DNA of 62,318 nucleotides from a bacterium CG_4_9_14_3_um_filter_65_15. GTDB lineage: Bacteria; Krumholzibacteriota; Krumholzibacteriia; LZORAL124-64-63. The stretch covers positions 1-62,318 of the forward strand of contig PFVX01000080.1 in assembly GCA_002790835.1 (NCBI GenBank). Direction: 5' to 3'. This document shows, piece after piece, positions 24,911 through 34,281 of the stretch. The notes below the pieces were generated by a model. That model had not been told where the DNA came from and made no database searches. It saw only the letters and a list, made by a program, of their open reading frames with translations. The translations under genes were made by a program, and so were the position numbers. The first letter of the stretch is position 1, and each line of letters starts with the position of its first letter.

Positions 24911-25731
24911 GAAGCGTGACCTGGCGCAAGATGATCCTGCACGTCGGTCTGGTCAGCGGCGCGCTGATCACCCTGATGCCCCTGGCCTGGATGATCGCGG
25001 CCTCCTTCATGCATCCGGGAGAGGCCAACCGGATGCCGCCGCCCCTGCTGCCGTCCCAGCCCACGCTGGAAAACTACCGGCAGCTCTTCACCCGGTTGGA
25101 TCTTCTGCGCAACTTCATCAACAGCGCGGTAATCACGATGCTGGCGACGGTGCTGTCCGTCGTGGTGACGTCCCTGGCGGGCTATGCCTTCGCCAAGCTC
25201 CCGTTTCCGGGGCGCGAGCGGATGTTCAAGTCCCTGGCCTCGGCTCTGGTGGTGCCGGCGCAGGTGGGCATGTTGCCGCTGTTCTTGATCCTGAGGGAGC
25301 TGGGCCTGGTCAACACGTACGCGGGAGTGATCATCCCCTACCTGGCGAGCATTTTCGGCATCTTCCTGATCCGCCAGTACACCCTGGGGGTCTCCGACGA
25401 ACTGCTCGACGCGGCCCGCATCGAGGGTGCCGGCGAGTTCACCATCTTCCGCCTGGTGGCCGTCCCTATCATCAAACCCATTCTGGTCACGTTGGCTGCG
25501 TTCACCTTCCTCAGCGCGTGGAACGATTTCATGTGGCCGCTGATCGTCCTTTCCGACAGCGGCATGTACACCCTGCCGGTGGCCCTGGCCAACCTGGTGG
25601 GCGAACACGTGCAGGACACCGAGCTGATGATGGCCGGTTCGGTGTTGACGACCCTGCCGGCCCTGATCGTGTTCCTGATCTTCCAGCGCACCTATGTGGA
25701 AGGCATCATGGCCGGAGGCGTGAAGGGATGA
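24907..25731 (+). CDS. Sugar ABC transporter permease, MalG/UgpE type
   Basis: A 274-residue protein with six predicted helices. The EAA motif reads D-A-A-R-I-E-G-A-G near 167-175, followed by VPIIKPI, and the N-terminus carries the usual M-P-L-A-W-M-I-A-A-S-F after the first helix. It pairs with the MalF-type permease. ATG 24907 overlaps the previous stop by 4 bp, and its own stop overlaps the next start (ATGA at 25728-25731), so the five genes from 21199 to 28874 form one translationally linked operon. Confidence 0.92.
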   Translation: MRSVTWRKMILHVGLVSGALITLMPLAWMIAASFMHPGEANRMPPPLLPSQPTLENYRQLFTRLDLLRNFINSAVITMLATVLSVVVTSLAGYAFAKLPFPGRERMFKSLASALVVPAQVGMLPLFLILRELGLVNTYAGVIIPYLASIFGIFLIRQYTLGVSDELLDAARIEGAGEFTIFRLVAVPIIKPILVTLAAFTFLSAWNDFMWPLIVLSDSGMYTLPVALANLVGEHVQDTELMMAGSVLTTLPALIVFLIFQRTYVEGIMAGGVKG

Positions 25732-28700
25732 GAGCGGCGCTGCCCGGTCTGGTCTCGGTGTTGCTGGCCTGTTGCGGAATGTTGACCGGTTGCGGCCCAC
25801 AGTCTCCGGTGTCCCTGCAGGATCCGGCCGTCTGGACGGCGCATCCGGCCGACGGCGTGACCATGAAGCTGGCGGATGAACAGGGATCTCTGCGGCTGGA
25901 TTTTTCCTTCGCCGGCGGCGGTTGGGCCATCGCCCGACGCACGGTGGATCTGGACCTGCCCGCGAACTATGCCTTCCGCTTTCGCCTGCGCGGCGCCGGC
26001 ACCGCCAATCACCTGGAATTCAAGCTGAGCGACCGGTCGGGGGAGAACGTCTGGTGGCACGTCGAGCGGGATGTCCGGTGGCCTGACCAGTGGCGGGAGA
26101 TCTCCATTCCCCGTCGCCGGATCGAGTTCGCCTGGGGGCCGCAGGGAGGCGGGGAGATCCGGCACGTGGCCGCCATCGAATTCGCCGTGACCGCGGGGGG
26201 CGGCGGTACCGGCACGGTGTGGATCGACGGTCTGGAACTGGTTCCCCTGGACGAGGTGACGGGTCCGCCGCCCCCCCTGGTCGCGCAGGCCGGTTCGCAG
26301 GAGAAGGATCATCCGGACAGCGCCGCCGTCGACGGCGATTCGCTGACCTGGTGGGCGCCCGCGCCCGCCGACACCGCGCCGCAGTTGGAGATCGACACGG
26401 GCCGGGCGCGCGAATTCAGCGGCCTGGAGGTGGCGTGGGTCCCCGGGCGATCGGCAGCCGACTGCTGGGTTATGGTTTCCCTCGACGGGAAGACCTGGCA
26501 GGAACCGACGCAGGTCCGCGGCCGCATCGGCGACCGGGAGGTGTTCTCCCTGCCCGAGACCCAGGCCCGGTTCGTGCGCTTGCGGATGTCCCGCCGACCC
26601 GGCGACGACGGTCCCGCCCTCGCGGACCTGACCCTGCATCCGGTGGATTGGGCCACCTCCCCCACGGAATTCTTCATGCGTCTGGCTTGCCGTTCCCGGC
26701 CGGGCATCTACCCGCGCGGATTCCTCGGTCGACCGACCGCCTGGACCGTCGTGGGTGTGGATGCGGACGATCGGGAAGGCCTTCTGGGCGCCGACGGCGC
26801 CGTGGAAGCGGGGCCCCAGGGGTTCTCAATCGAGCCGTTCCTGGCCGTGGGCGGTCGTCTGGTCACCTGGCACGATGTCGAGTCGGTTCCGAGTCTGATC
26901 GACGGCAACCTGCCCGTGCCGCAGGTGGCCTGGGAGGCCGGCCCCTGGCGTCTGGTCGTCACGGCCCTGGGCATCGGCGAGCCGGGTCGCTCCAGCGTGC
27001 TGGCGCGGTACCGGCTGGAAAACCGCGGCGCTGATCCCGCCGAGGCGGATCTGTGCCTGGCCCTGCGCCCGTTCCAGGTGAACCCGCCGTCGCAGACCCT
27101 CAACAACCCGGGCGGCGTCGCCCGGATCGAGACCCTGGAGCGCCGGGGGGATCTTGTTCTCGTCGACGGCAAGCCCGGCGCGCTGTTTCTGCGAACCCCC
27201 GACGCCTTCGGTGCGACGACCTCCGCGCACGGAGACGTGGTGGAAGCCTACCTGGATCATGGCCTCCTTCCCACAGCGGACACCGCGCAGGACCCCTTCG
27301 CCGCCGCCTCGGGGGCCGCGCGCTTCACGCTGCGGGTCCAGCCCGGGGCCGTCGAGCAGGTGGACGTCCTGCTTCCCCTCCACGACGAATCCCCGTTACC
27401 CGAGGGTCTGGATGCCGACGCCGCCCAGCACCAAGCCGTGGCTTCCTGGCGCAAGGTCCGGGACACGGTGGTCATCACCGGCCCGCCGCAGGCCCGGGAG
27501 TTCCTGGACACCCTCGATGCCCAGGTCGGCTGGATCCTCGTCAACCGGGCCGGGGTGGGATTCCAGCCGGGCGCGCGGTCCTATGCCCGGTCGTGGATCC
27601 GGGACGGAGCTCTGACCGGGGACACCTTGTTGCGGTTGGGGCATGCCGGGGAAGTCCGGGATTTCCTGACCTGGTTCGCGCCTTTCCAGTACCCCGACGG
27701 CAAGGTGCCCTGCGTGGTGGACCGGCGCGGGCCGGATCCCGTGCCCGAGCACGACTCCACCGGGGAATTCATCCACCTGGTGGTGCAGTACTATCGCTAC
27801 ACCGGCGACCGGGAGCTGCTGCGCGAAATGTGGCCGCGCATTCTGGCGGGTGTGGACTACCTGGAAGCCCTGCTGGATACACGGCGGACCGACGCGTATC
27901 GGCAGGCGGACAAGCGGGAGTTCTTCGGAATCCTGCCGCCATCCATCAGCCACGAGGGTTATGCGGCCAAACCGATGCACTCGTACTGGGATGACTTCTG
28001 GGCCCTGCGCGGCCTGCGGGATGCGGTGTGGGTGGCCGATGGCGCCGGCGCCGGGGTGGCGACCGAGAGCCAGCGGCTCCGCCTGATCGCCGCGCGCGAC
28101 GAGTTCGCGGCCGATCTGCAGGCGTCCATCCCTGCGGCCATGGCGCGGCACGACATCGCCCATATCCCCGGCTGCGCCGATCTGGGTGATTTCGATCCCA
28201 CCTCGACCACCATCGCCCTGGACCCCGCCGCCGGCGAGAACCTGCTGCCGGCCGGGGCGATCGAGGCCACCTTCGCCGGCTACTGGGATTTTTTCACGGC
28301 TCGCCGCGACGGCGCGCCCTGGGACGCCTTCACTCCCTACGAGGTGCGCACCATCGGCAGCGCGGTGCGGCTGGGTTGGCGGGAACGGGTCGCCGAACTG
28401 ACGGACTTCTTCCTGGCCCACCGCACGCCGCCCGGCTGGCGGCAATGGGCCGAAGTGGTCGCCAGCGATTCGCTCCACGCCCGCTTCATCGGGGACATGC
28501 CCCACACCTGGGTGGGGTCCGACTTCGTGCGCAGCGGCCTGGACATGTTCGCCTACGAGTTGCGCCGGGAGGAACTGGGGGGACCCGCCCTGGTGCTGGC
28601 CGCGGGGCTGCCGGCAGCCTGGCTGCGGGAAGGCGGGGTGGAAGTCGAAGGTCTGGCCACGCCATATGGCGCACTGTCCTACCGGCTGTACCGGGGGGAC

Positions 28701-28874
28701 GATCAGGTCGTGATGAGCATCGGCGAGGGACTGGACCTGCCGGCCGGCGGCCTGCTGTGCGATCCGCCGGCCGAGGGTCGTCAGCCCACCGTCGGCGGCA
28801 CCCGGCCGGAGCTGGACGACCAGGGCCGCGTCCGCATCCGGGCGTTGCCGGTCATCGTGACCTGGAGTCGCTGA
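25728..28874 (+). CDS. Large lipoprotein with discoidin and six-hairpin glycosidase-like domains
   Basis: A 1048-residue lipoprotein (lipobox L-T-G-C, C22). Order of parts: a beta-sandwich, possibly carbohydrate binding, at about 30-165; a discoidin/F5-8C-type module at about 180-305; a beta-rich domain to about 590; and a helical (alpha/alpha)6 domain at about 595-970 with YARSWIRDGAL near 617, HDSTGEFIHL near 678 and YWDDFWALRGLRDAV near 751. The helical part resembles GH15/GH63/GH65-like six-hairpin glycosidases. I cannot place it in a numbered family or name catalytic residues. It is the last gene of the importer operon and probably trims the sugar before uptake. Its end overlaps the convergent GH1 gene by 23 bp. 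Confidence 0.8.
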   Translation: MRAALPGLVSVLLACCGMLTGCGPQSPVSLQDPAVWTAHPADGVTMKLADEQGSLRLDFSFAGGGWAIARRTVDLDLPANYAFRFRLRGAGTANHLEFKLSDRSGENVWWHVERDVRWPDQWREISIPRRRIEFAWGPQGGGEIRHVAAIEFAVTAGGGGTGTVWIDGLELVPLDEVTGPPPPLVAQAGSQEKDHPDSAAVDGDSLTWWAPAPADTAPQLEIDTGRAREFSGLEVAWVPGRSAADCWVMVSLDGKTWQEPTQVRGRIGDREVFSLPETQARFVRLRMSRRPGDDGPALADLTLHPVDWATSPTEFFMRLACRSRPGIYPRGFLGRPTAWTVVGVDADDREGLLGADGAVEAGPQGFSIEPFLAVGGRLVTWHDVESVPSLIDGNLPVPQVAWEAGPWRLVVTALGIGEPGRSSVLARYRLENRGADPAEADLCLALRPFQVNPPSQTLNNPGGVARIETLERRGDLVLVDGKPGALFLRTPDAFGATTSAHGDVVEAYLDHGLLPTADTAQDPFAAASGAARFTLRVQPGAVEQVDVLLPLHDESPLPEGLDADAAQHQAVASWRKVRDTVVITGPPQAREFLDTLDAQVGWILVNRAGVGFQPGARSYARSWIRDGALTGDTLLRLGHAGEVRDFLTWFAPFQYPDGKVPCVVDRRGPDPVPEHDSTGEFIHLVVQYYRYTGDRELLREMWPRILAGVDYLEALLDTRRTDAYRQADKREFFGILPPSISHEGYAAKPMHSYWDDFWALRGLRDAVWVADGAGAGVATESQRLRLIAARDEFAADLQASIPAAMARHDIAHIPGCADLGDFDPTSTTIALDPAAGENLLPAGAIEATFAGYWDFFTARRDGAPWDAFTPYEVRTIGSAVRLGWRERVAELTDFFLAHRTPPGWRQWAEVVASDSLHARFIGDMPHTWVGSDFVRSGLDMFAYELRREELGGPALVLAAGLPAAWLREGGVEVEGLATPYGALSYRLYRGDDQVVMSIGEGLDLPAGGLLCDPPAEGRQPTVGGTRPELDDQGRVRIRALPVIVTWSR

Positions 28875-30213
28875 GGATCTCGCCGTTGGTCGCGATCACA
28901 TCTCGGTAGAACAGGGCACTGTCCTTCAGGTGACGTTCACCGGTGGCGAAGTCCACGCCGATCAGGCCGAACCGTTTGCTGAAGCCGAAGGTCCATTCGA
29001 AGTTGTCCAGCAGCGACCAGGCGAAATAGCCCCGGACCACGGAACCGTCGGCCACGGCATCGTACAGGGCCAACAGATGCGTGCGGAAGTATTCGGTGCG
29101 CAGGGGATCGGCGATCCGTCCGTCTTCATCGGGCTGGGGATCGGCGAAGGCCGCCCCGTTCTCGGTGATGAACAGCGGGATGTCGCCGTACAGCTTCCGC
29201 AAACGCATGAGCAACTCGTACAGGCTGCGCGGCCGCACCTCCCATTCCATCTCCGTGTAGAGGGCTCCGGGCCGGCGGACCTGGGAGGCCTGGACCGGCT
29301 GCGCGGTCGGTGAAGGGTCGAAACGGTTCACCGACCGCGTGTAGTAGTTCACGCCCAGGAAATCGATGGGTTGCTGGATCTGAGCGAAGTCCGCGGCGGG
29401 AAAATCCGGCCAGTGGGCTGCGAAGATCTCCGCCATCTCGTCCGGGTAGCTTCCGAGCAGAACGGGGTCGAGGAACTGCCGGTTCATGTAGGCGTCGGCG
29501 CGGCGGGCGGCGGCCTGGTCGGCGGGATCGTCACCGGCGGCGTCCTTGGGTTCCTGGTTGACCACGATGCCGATTTCCCCGCGGCATTCGGCGCGGAAAT
29601 TCTGGACGGCGAGGCCGTGACCCCGCAGCAGATTGTGGGTGACGTGGGGTGCGGCGGAAAGATCCCGGATCCCGGGCGGGTGCACCCCGTGGACGTAACC
29701 GGCGTCCACCACGACCCACGGTTCGTTGTGGGTCGTCCAGCGCGGCACGCGGTCGCCGAGGCGCTGAAAGACGATCCCCGCGTAATCCGCGAACCACTCC
29801 GCGCAATCCCGATTGCGCCACCCGCCCCGCTCCGCGAGAGCGTCGGGAAGATCCCAATGGAAGAGGGTCGGCACCGGTTGGATGCCCGCGTCCAGCAACG
29901 CGTCGACGAGGCGCGCGTAGAAATCCAGCCCCGGCCCGTTCACGGCGCCGGTGCCCTCGGGCATGATCCGGCTCCAGGACAGGCTGAACCGGTAGGCCTG
30001 CAGGCCGAGCTGCCGCATCAGGTCCAGATCCCCGGGCCAGCGCTGATAGTGGTCGCACGCGATATCGGCGTTTTCGCCGGTCAGGATACCTCCCGGTTGA
30101 TGGGAAAACCGGAGCCAGTTGCTCGGTCCGGCGCCGTCGGCCAGCGGGGAGCCTTCGATCTGGAAGGCCGCCGTGGCCGCGCCCCACAGGAAGTCCTTGG
30201 GGAAGGTCGTCAT
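28852..30213 (-). CDS. GH1 beta-glucosidase
   Basis: A 453-residue cytoplasmic enzyme of glycoside hydrolase family 1. The N-terminal signature F-L-W-G-A-A-T-A-A-F-Q-I-E-G is at 8-21. The acid/base is E164 (in T-H-N-E-P-W) and the nucleophile E351 (in F-I-T-E-N-G). The late motif W-S-L-L-D-N-F-E-W binds the sugar. The length matches the family. It overlaps the GH94 gene upstream by 4 bp, so both are made together. In this context it would hydrolyse sophorose or other short beta-glucosides left by phosphorolysis, but family 1 enzymes are broad. Confidence 0.95.
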   Translation of the reverse strand: MTTFPKDFLWGAATAAFQIEGSPLADGAGPSNWLRFSHQPGGILTGENADIACDHYQRWPGDLDLMRQLGLQAYRFSLSWSRIMPEGTGAVNGPGLDFYARLVDALLDAGIQPVPTLFHWDLPDALAERGGWRNRDCAEWFADYAGIVFQRLGDRVPRWTTHNEPWVVVDAGYVHGVHPPGIRDLSAAPHVTHNLLRGHGLAVQNFRAECRGEIGIVVNQEPKDAAGDDPADQAAARRADAYMNRQFLDPVLLGSYPDEMAEIFAAHWPDFPAADFAQIQQPIDFLGVNYYTRSVNRFDPSPTAQPVQASQVRRPGALYTEMEWEVRPRSLYELLMRLRKLYGDIPLFITENGAAFADPQPDEDGRIADPLRTEYFRTHLLALYDAVADGSVVRGYFAWSLLDNFEWTFGFSKRFGLIGVDFATGERHLKDSALFYRDVIATNGEILSDSRSR

Positions 30214-33200
30214 GGCACCGGACCCCGGGCGGCGCCGAGGGTGATCGCGACCACATGATGCCGGCCGTCGGAGGCCAGGGGCAGGCGGGCGGATCCGTTC
30301 ACCGGATCCAGGGCGCTTCCATCCAGGGCGACGGCGACGACGGCCTCGCTGCAGCCGGTGGGGTTGTCCACGGTGATGGTGTAGCGGGTTTCGTCCGGCC
30401 CCGGGATGCGCCAGGTCAGGCTGTAGCCCGGCCAGGAGTCGGGCACGCAGGGCTTGACGACCAGGGTGTCGCCCTCGGGGCGCAGACCGAGGATCGATTC
30501 GTACGCCACGCGCAGCATCCAGCCCGAAGAGCCCGTGTACCAGGACCAGCCGCCCCGCCCGATGTGGGGGTCGGCACCGTAGACGTCGGCCGCCATCACA
30601 TAGGGCTCCAGCTCATAGAGCTTCACGTCCTCGGGGGTTTGCGTGTGCCGGATGGGATTGATCATGTCCAGCAGGTCGGCCGCTTCGTTGCGCCGGCCCA
30701 TCTCGGCCAGAGCGCGGATGACCCACAGGGCGGCGTGGGTGTATTGGCCGCCGTTTTCCCGCACGCCGGCCACATAGCCCTTGATGTATCCCGGGTCGTG
30801 AGGGGAGTCCACGAAGGGCGGCGCCAGCAGGCGGATCAAGCCGTGCTCGCGGTCGATCAGGTGTTCCTGCAGCGCGGCCATGGCCTGCTCCGCCCGGTCG
30901 GCCGGCGCGACACCGGACAGCACCGACCAGGCCTGGGCCAGGGCGTCGATGCGACATTCGGAGTTGGCGCTGCTGCCCAGGGGGGCGCCGTCATCGTAAT
31001 ACCCGCGGCGATACCAGCTGCCGTCCCAGCCGACGTCGTTGAGGGCTGTGGTCAGGTGTCCGCGATGGGCCCGGTAGCGGGCCGCCCGGTCGTGATCCCC
31101 GCGCTTCTCGCACAGCGGCACGAAGCCGTCGATGATGGTCACCAGGAAAAAGCCCATCCAGACGCTTTCCCCGCGGCCTTCGCGTCCCACCCGATTCATC
31201 CCGTCGTTCCAGTCACCGGTGCCGAACAGCGGGAGTCCGTGCCCGCCCGTGCCCAGGGAGCGGTCCAGGGCGAGGCAGCAGTGTTCGTACACCGAGGCGG
31301 ACTGGCCGGACGGTTGCGGGTGGACGAATACCTCATCCTGGCCGGGCTCCAGTTCGGTTCCAGTCAGGTAGGGGGCCGACTCGTCGAGCAGGGCCGCATC
31401 GCCGGTCTGACGCACGTAATCCACCAAGGCGAAGGGAAGCCACAGCAGGTCGTCGACGAAGCGCGTGCGGATCCCCCCGTCGTGGGGCGGGTGCCACCAG
31501 TGCAGGACGTCGCCCTCGATGAACTGGTGGGAGGCGTGCAGCAGGATCTGGTTCCGGGTCAACTCGGGCCACAGGGGCATCAGGGAGAGAGAGTCCTGCA
31601 GCTGGTCCCGGAATCCGAAGGCTCCGCCGGATTGGTAGAAGGCGGACCGGGCCCGGATCCGGCAGGCCAGGGTCTGGTATCCCAGCCAGCCGTTGACCAT
31701 CAGGTCCAGGGGCCGCGACGGGGTCGAGATCTGCAGCCCTTGCAGCCCGTTGCGCCAGAACTCCCGGACCAGGGCGGCAGCCTGGGAGCCGGAGCCGGGA
31801 CGGGTGTAGTGCCGGTAGAGGGATTTGGCGTGATCGCGGTCCCCGCCCTCTCCCAACAGGAAGGTGACGGCGACGGTTTCCCCGGCCGGCACCCGGATGA
31901 GGGCCTGCAGGGCGAAGCAGGGATCCAGGCCCCCGCCGAGGCTCGGGTCCAGTTCGGGGGTGGCCAGCGCGGCGGGACGGGCGGGGTCGCAGGCCGCCCC
32001 GAGAAACGACCGCCGGTCACCGCTGGAATGAACGGCCAGGACATGGTCGTCCTGCGCGACTGCGGCAAAGGCCACCGCGTCCCTGAAAGGGCCGGCGGTG
32101 GGATTTTGCGCCAGCAGACCCTGTCCGTCGAATCCCGGGGTCGTGGCCACGAAGCGGCCGTGGCCATGGGGCGTTGCGCCCATCACCAGCTGCTGGTAGG
32201 CGAACAGGGACAGGTTGCGGGGCCGTGAGCTGTGGTTGGTCACCGTGACGGTGGTGATGCGGACCGGGTCGTCTGCGGCGACGGTCAGCAGGGTTCCGGT
32301 CTCCAGGTCGGCGGCGTCCGGCCGGCGCCGGCAATGACTGTAACCGAAACCGTGGGCCATGGTGTAACGGCCCCCGGCCGGTGTGGGGCCGGGAAGGCAT
32401 GAAAAATACGCCCCGTCGTCGTCGTCCCGCAGGTACAGGGCATCGGCGTGGGGGTCGAAGACCGGGTCGTTGAACCAGGGCGTCAGGCGATGCTCGCGGC
32501 TGTTGCCGAACCAGGTGCAACCGGCGCCGGTCTCGCTGACCAGGCAGCCGAAGTTGTCGTTGGCCAGGACGTTGATCCAGGGCTGGGGCGGCAGGCGCAG
32601 GTGGCCTTGGTCGTCGCAGGCGATGGTCATGGCATAGGCATGATCGAGCGCGGTGAAACCCCCGAGGCCGTTGGCGAATTCCCGCTCCGGGTCCGGCGCG
32701 GCCACCGCCGGGTTTCCCTGATCCACCGCTATCGGGGCCTCGGGACCCTGGATCGCCACCGCGACAGCGGCTTGGTCCCGCAAGAGGGATGCTTCAGGCC
32801 AGGAACCCTCGACCACCAGTCCGGAGCAGGCGACCAGCGCCTGCACCAGCTCTTGCGGGGCGGCGTCGGCAAGAATCCTGGCTCCCGGAGTGGCCGCTGC
32901 ACCCGGTGCGGCGACGACCATCTGGAAGTCCAACCCGAGGGCATGCTTGATCGCCGCCACCTTTTCCCAGCGATTTTCCCGGTCCTGCAACACCGTCACC
33001 AGGGGGAGGTCGGGATCAAGCCCGAGGGCGCCGAGCCGGGCGCGGGGATCCCCGGCGGCGGGCGACCGCGGCACGACGAACCTCCGGTCCCCGCCCATGA
33101 GAACGGCGCCCAGATGCTGGGTGTATTCCACCTCCGGAAGCGGAGCGGCGAGGTCGGTCACCGTGTCCCCGCTCATGGCCCGGAGGATTTCCAGCTTCGA

Positions 33201-34049
33201 GCCACAATGCTCCACGAGCCCGGCCGCCGCGGTTTCGTCATCGGCGATTCCGAGCAGGAAATCCAGGGTCAGGGTCTGGCCGGGATCCAGATCGAACGGG
33301 CAGCGTAGCGAAACCACCGGATCCAGGATATTGCCGATGGACCCGCTGAGTTCGGCTGCCGGGGTCAGGGCGGCCGGTGCGGACCACGGCCGGCCCCGCC
33401 CGAAGAAGCGGGCGCGGTCGGTTTCAAACGTGGGCTCGGTGGACGGAGCGCCCAGGAGGGCGTGGAAAAGAACCCGCGGGGATTCGTCCGCGCCCCGGGG
33501 ACGGCGTCGGACCAGCAGGGTCCGTTGGTCCCGGAGGTAGCGGGTCTGCAGGAACAGCTTGGAAAAGACCGGGTGGGCCTCGTGGGCTGCGGGATCGTTC
33601 AGGACGATTTCCGCCAGCGAGGTGATGTCCAGACGGCGCACGGTCGAACTGCGGTTGGTCAGGGTCAGGCGCCGATTCTCCACGATCAGCCCGGGCAGAA
33701 TGCGGGTATCCAGGGTTGCTACGATGCCCCGGCGTTCGTCGCCGGCGATGAAGTGGCCCGGATGCCAGGACGCGGTCCTGTGCCGGGGGTCAGCGCCGAG
33801 GGCCCAGAATTCCCCGGAATCCCTGTCGCGCAGGAAAAACACCAATCCCTGGCGGTTCGGTGGGTTGCCCGGGTTCCAGGCCGTCAAGGCGAGAGGGCGG
33901 CCGTCCCGGTCGCAGCGCGAAAATCCCGTTCCATCGGCCCGGACCAGGACCGAGTAGCGCAGGCCCTGCGGGGCGGTTCCCGTCAGGACCGCCGACCCGT
34001 TGATGAGCCCTGCCCCGGAGGTTACGGGCGATCGATCAGAATCTGACAC
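30210..34049 (-). CDS. GH94 family protein, 1,2-beta-oligoglucan phosphorylase-like
   Basis: A 1279-residue protein without a signal peptide, so cytoplasmic. It starts at GTG 34049 behind GGAG. Two beta-sandwich regions precede an (alpha/alpha)6 barrel (about 800-1170). The motifs FYQSGGAFGFRDQLQDS, W-H-P-P-H-D-G-G-I-R-T-R-F-V-D-D-L and G-T-G-D946-W-N-D949-G-M are those of the GH94 half of cyclic beta-1,2-glucan synthases and of 1,2-beta-oligoglucan phosphorylases. The enzyme would release glucose 1-phosphate from beta-1,2-glucan oligomers. It is roughly 150 residues longer than the usual phosphorylase size I recall. No GT84 domain is present, so it is not a synthase. Cellobiose-type specificity cannot be excluded. 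Confidence 0.85.
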   Translation of the reverse strand: MSDSDRSPVTSGAGLINGSAVLTGTAPQGLRYSVLVRADGTGFSRCDRDGRPLALTAWNPGNPPNRQGLVFFLRDRDSGEFWALGADPRHRTASWHPGHFIAGDERRGIVATLDTRILPGLIVENRRLTLTNRSSTVRRLDITSLAEIVLNDPAAHEAHPVFSKLFLQTRYLRDQRTLLVRRRPRGADESPRVLFHALLGAPSTEPTFETDRARFFGRGRPWSAPAALTPAAELSGSIGNILDPVVSLRCPFDLDPGQTLTLDFLLGIADDETAAAGLVEHCGSKLEILRAMSGDTVTDLAAPLPEVEYTQHLGAVLMGGDRRFVVPRSPAAGDPRARLGALGLDPDLPLVTVLQDRENRWEKVAAIKHALGLDFQMVVAAPGAAATPGARILADAAPQELVQALVACSGLVVEGSWPEASLLRDQAAVAVAIQGPEAPIAVDQGNPAVAAPDPEREFANGLGGFTALDHAYAMTIACDDQGHLRLPPQPWINVLANDNFGCLVSETGAGCTWFGNSREHRLTPWFNDPVFDPHADALYLRDDDDGAYFSCLPGPTPAGGRYTMAHGFGYSHCRRRPDAADLETGTLLTVAADDPVRITTVTVTNHSSRPRNLSLFAYQQLVMGATPHGHGRFVATTPGFDGQGLLAQNPTAGPFRDAVAFAAVAQDDHVLAVHSSGDRRSFLGAACDPARPAALATPELDPSLGGGLDPCFALQALIRVPAGETVAVTFLLGEGGDRDHAKSLYRHYTRPGSGSQAAALVREFWRNGLQGLQISTPSRPLDLMVNGWLGYQTLACRIRARSAFYQSGGAFGFRDQLQDSLSLMPLWPELTRNQILLHASHQFIEGDVLHWWHPPHDGGIRTRFVDDLLWLPFALVDYVRQTGDAALLDESAPYLTGTELEPGQDEVFVHPQPSGQSASVYEHCCLALDRSLGTGGHGLPLFGTGDWNDGMNRVGREGRGESVWMGFFLVTIIDGFVPLCEKRGDHDRAARYRAHRGHLTTALNDVGWDGSWYRRGYYDDGAPLGSSANSECRIDALAQAWSVLSGVAPADRAEQAMAALQEHLIDREHGLIRLLAPPFVDSPHDPGYIKGYVAGVRENGGQYTHAALWVIRALAEMGRRNEAADLLDMINPIRHTQTPEDVKLYELEPYVMAADVYGADPHIGRGGWSWYTGSSGWMLRVAYESILGLRPEGDTLVVKPCVPDSWPGYSLTWRIPGPDETRYTITVDNPTGCSEAVVAVALDGSALDPVNGSARLPLASDGRHHVVAITLGAARGPVP

Positions 34050-34067
34050 AATTTGTTCTCCGGGGCC

Positions 34068-34081
34068 TGGAAACGGTTACA
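34068..34081. promoter_or_regulatory. LacI-family operator upstream of the GH94 gene
   Basis: TGGAAACGGTTACA fits the LacI-family consensus TGNAANCGNTTNCA at every fixed position. It lies 19 bp before the GH94 start codon and downstream of the likely minus-strand promoter, where a bound repressor would block elongation. Confidence 0.7.
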
Positions 34082-34106
34082 GTATCGCCTCAATCAAGGT
34101 TGGGAA

Positions 34107-34135
34107 TGCTTATCCTAATTGAGGTGGTTTGTCAA
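34107..34135 (-). promoter_or_regulatory. Likely promoter for the GH94-GH1 operon
   Basis: On the minus strand, TTGACA (34130-34135) is a perfect -35, and TAAGCA (34107-34112) follows after exactly 17 bp, though it is a poor -10. Transcription would begin near 34100, so the operator at 34068-34081 is inside the transcribed leader. A 7-bp inverted repeat, CCTCAAT/ATTGAGG (34088-34094 and 34118-34124), overlaps this promoter. Confidence 0.5.
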
Positions 34136-34162
34136 AGAACACTTGACACCTTTCTGGATTTA

Positions 34163-34176
34163 TGAAACCGTTTACA
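34163..34176. promoter_or_regulatory. LacI-family operator upstream of the regulator gene
   Basis: TGAAACCGTTTACA fits TGNAANCGNTTNCA at every fixed position. It lies 106 bp before the regulator's GTG start and 82 bp from the first operator, so one repressor tetramer or two dimers could control both divergent operons and the regulator itself. Confidence 0.7.
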
Positions 34177-34281
34177 GGGAACACAAGAATGTTTCATCCG
34201 GGACTCAGGACGACCCGGAATTCCAGGGAAGATCGTTCCGCACCACGGACGGGTCGGCAGGATCGAGCCAAAGGTACGGAT

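Noticed and set aside
30210-34049. Cyclic beta-1,2-glucan synthase
   Set aside because: The GH94 half is present but there is no GT84 domain and no membrane helices, so synthesis is not expected.
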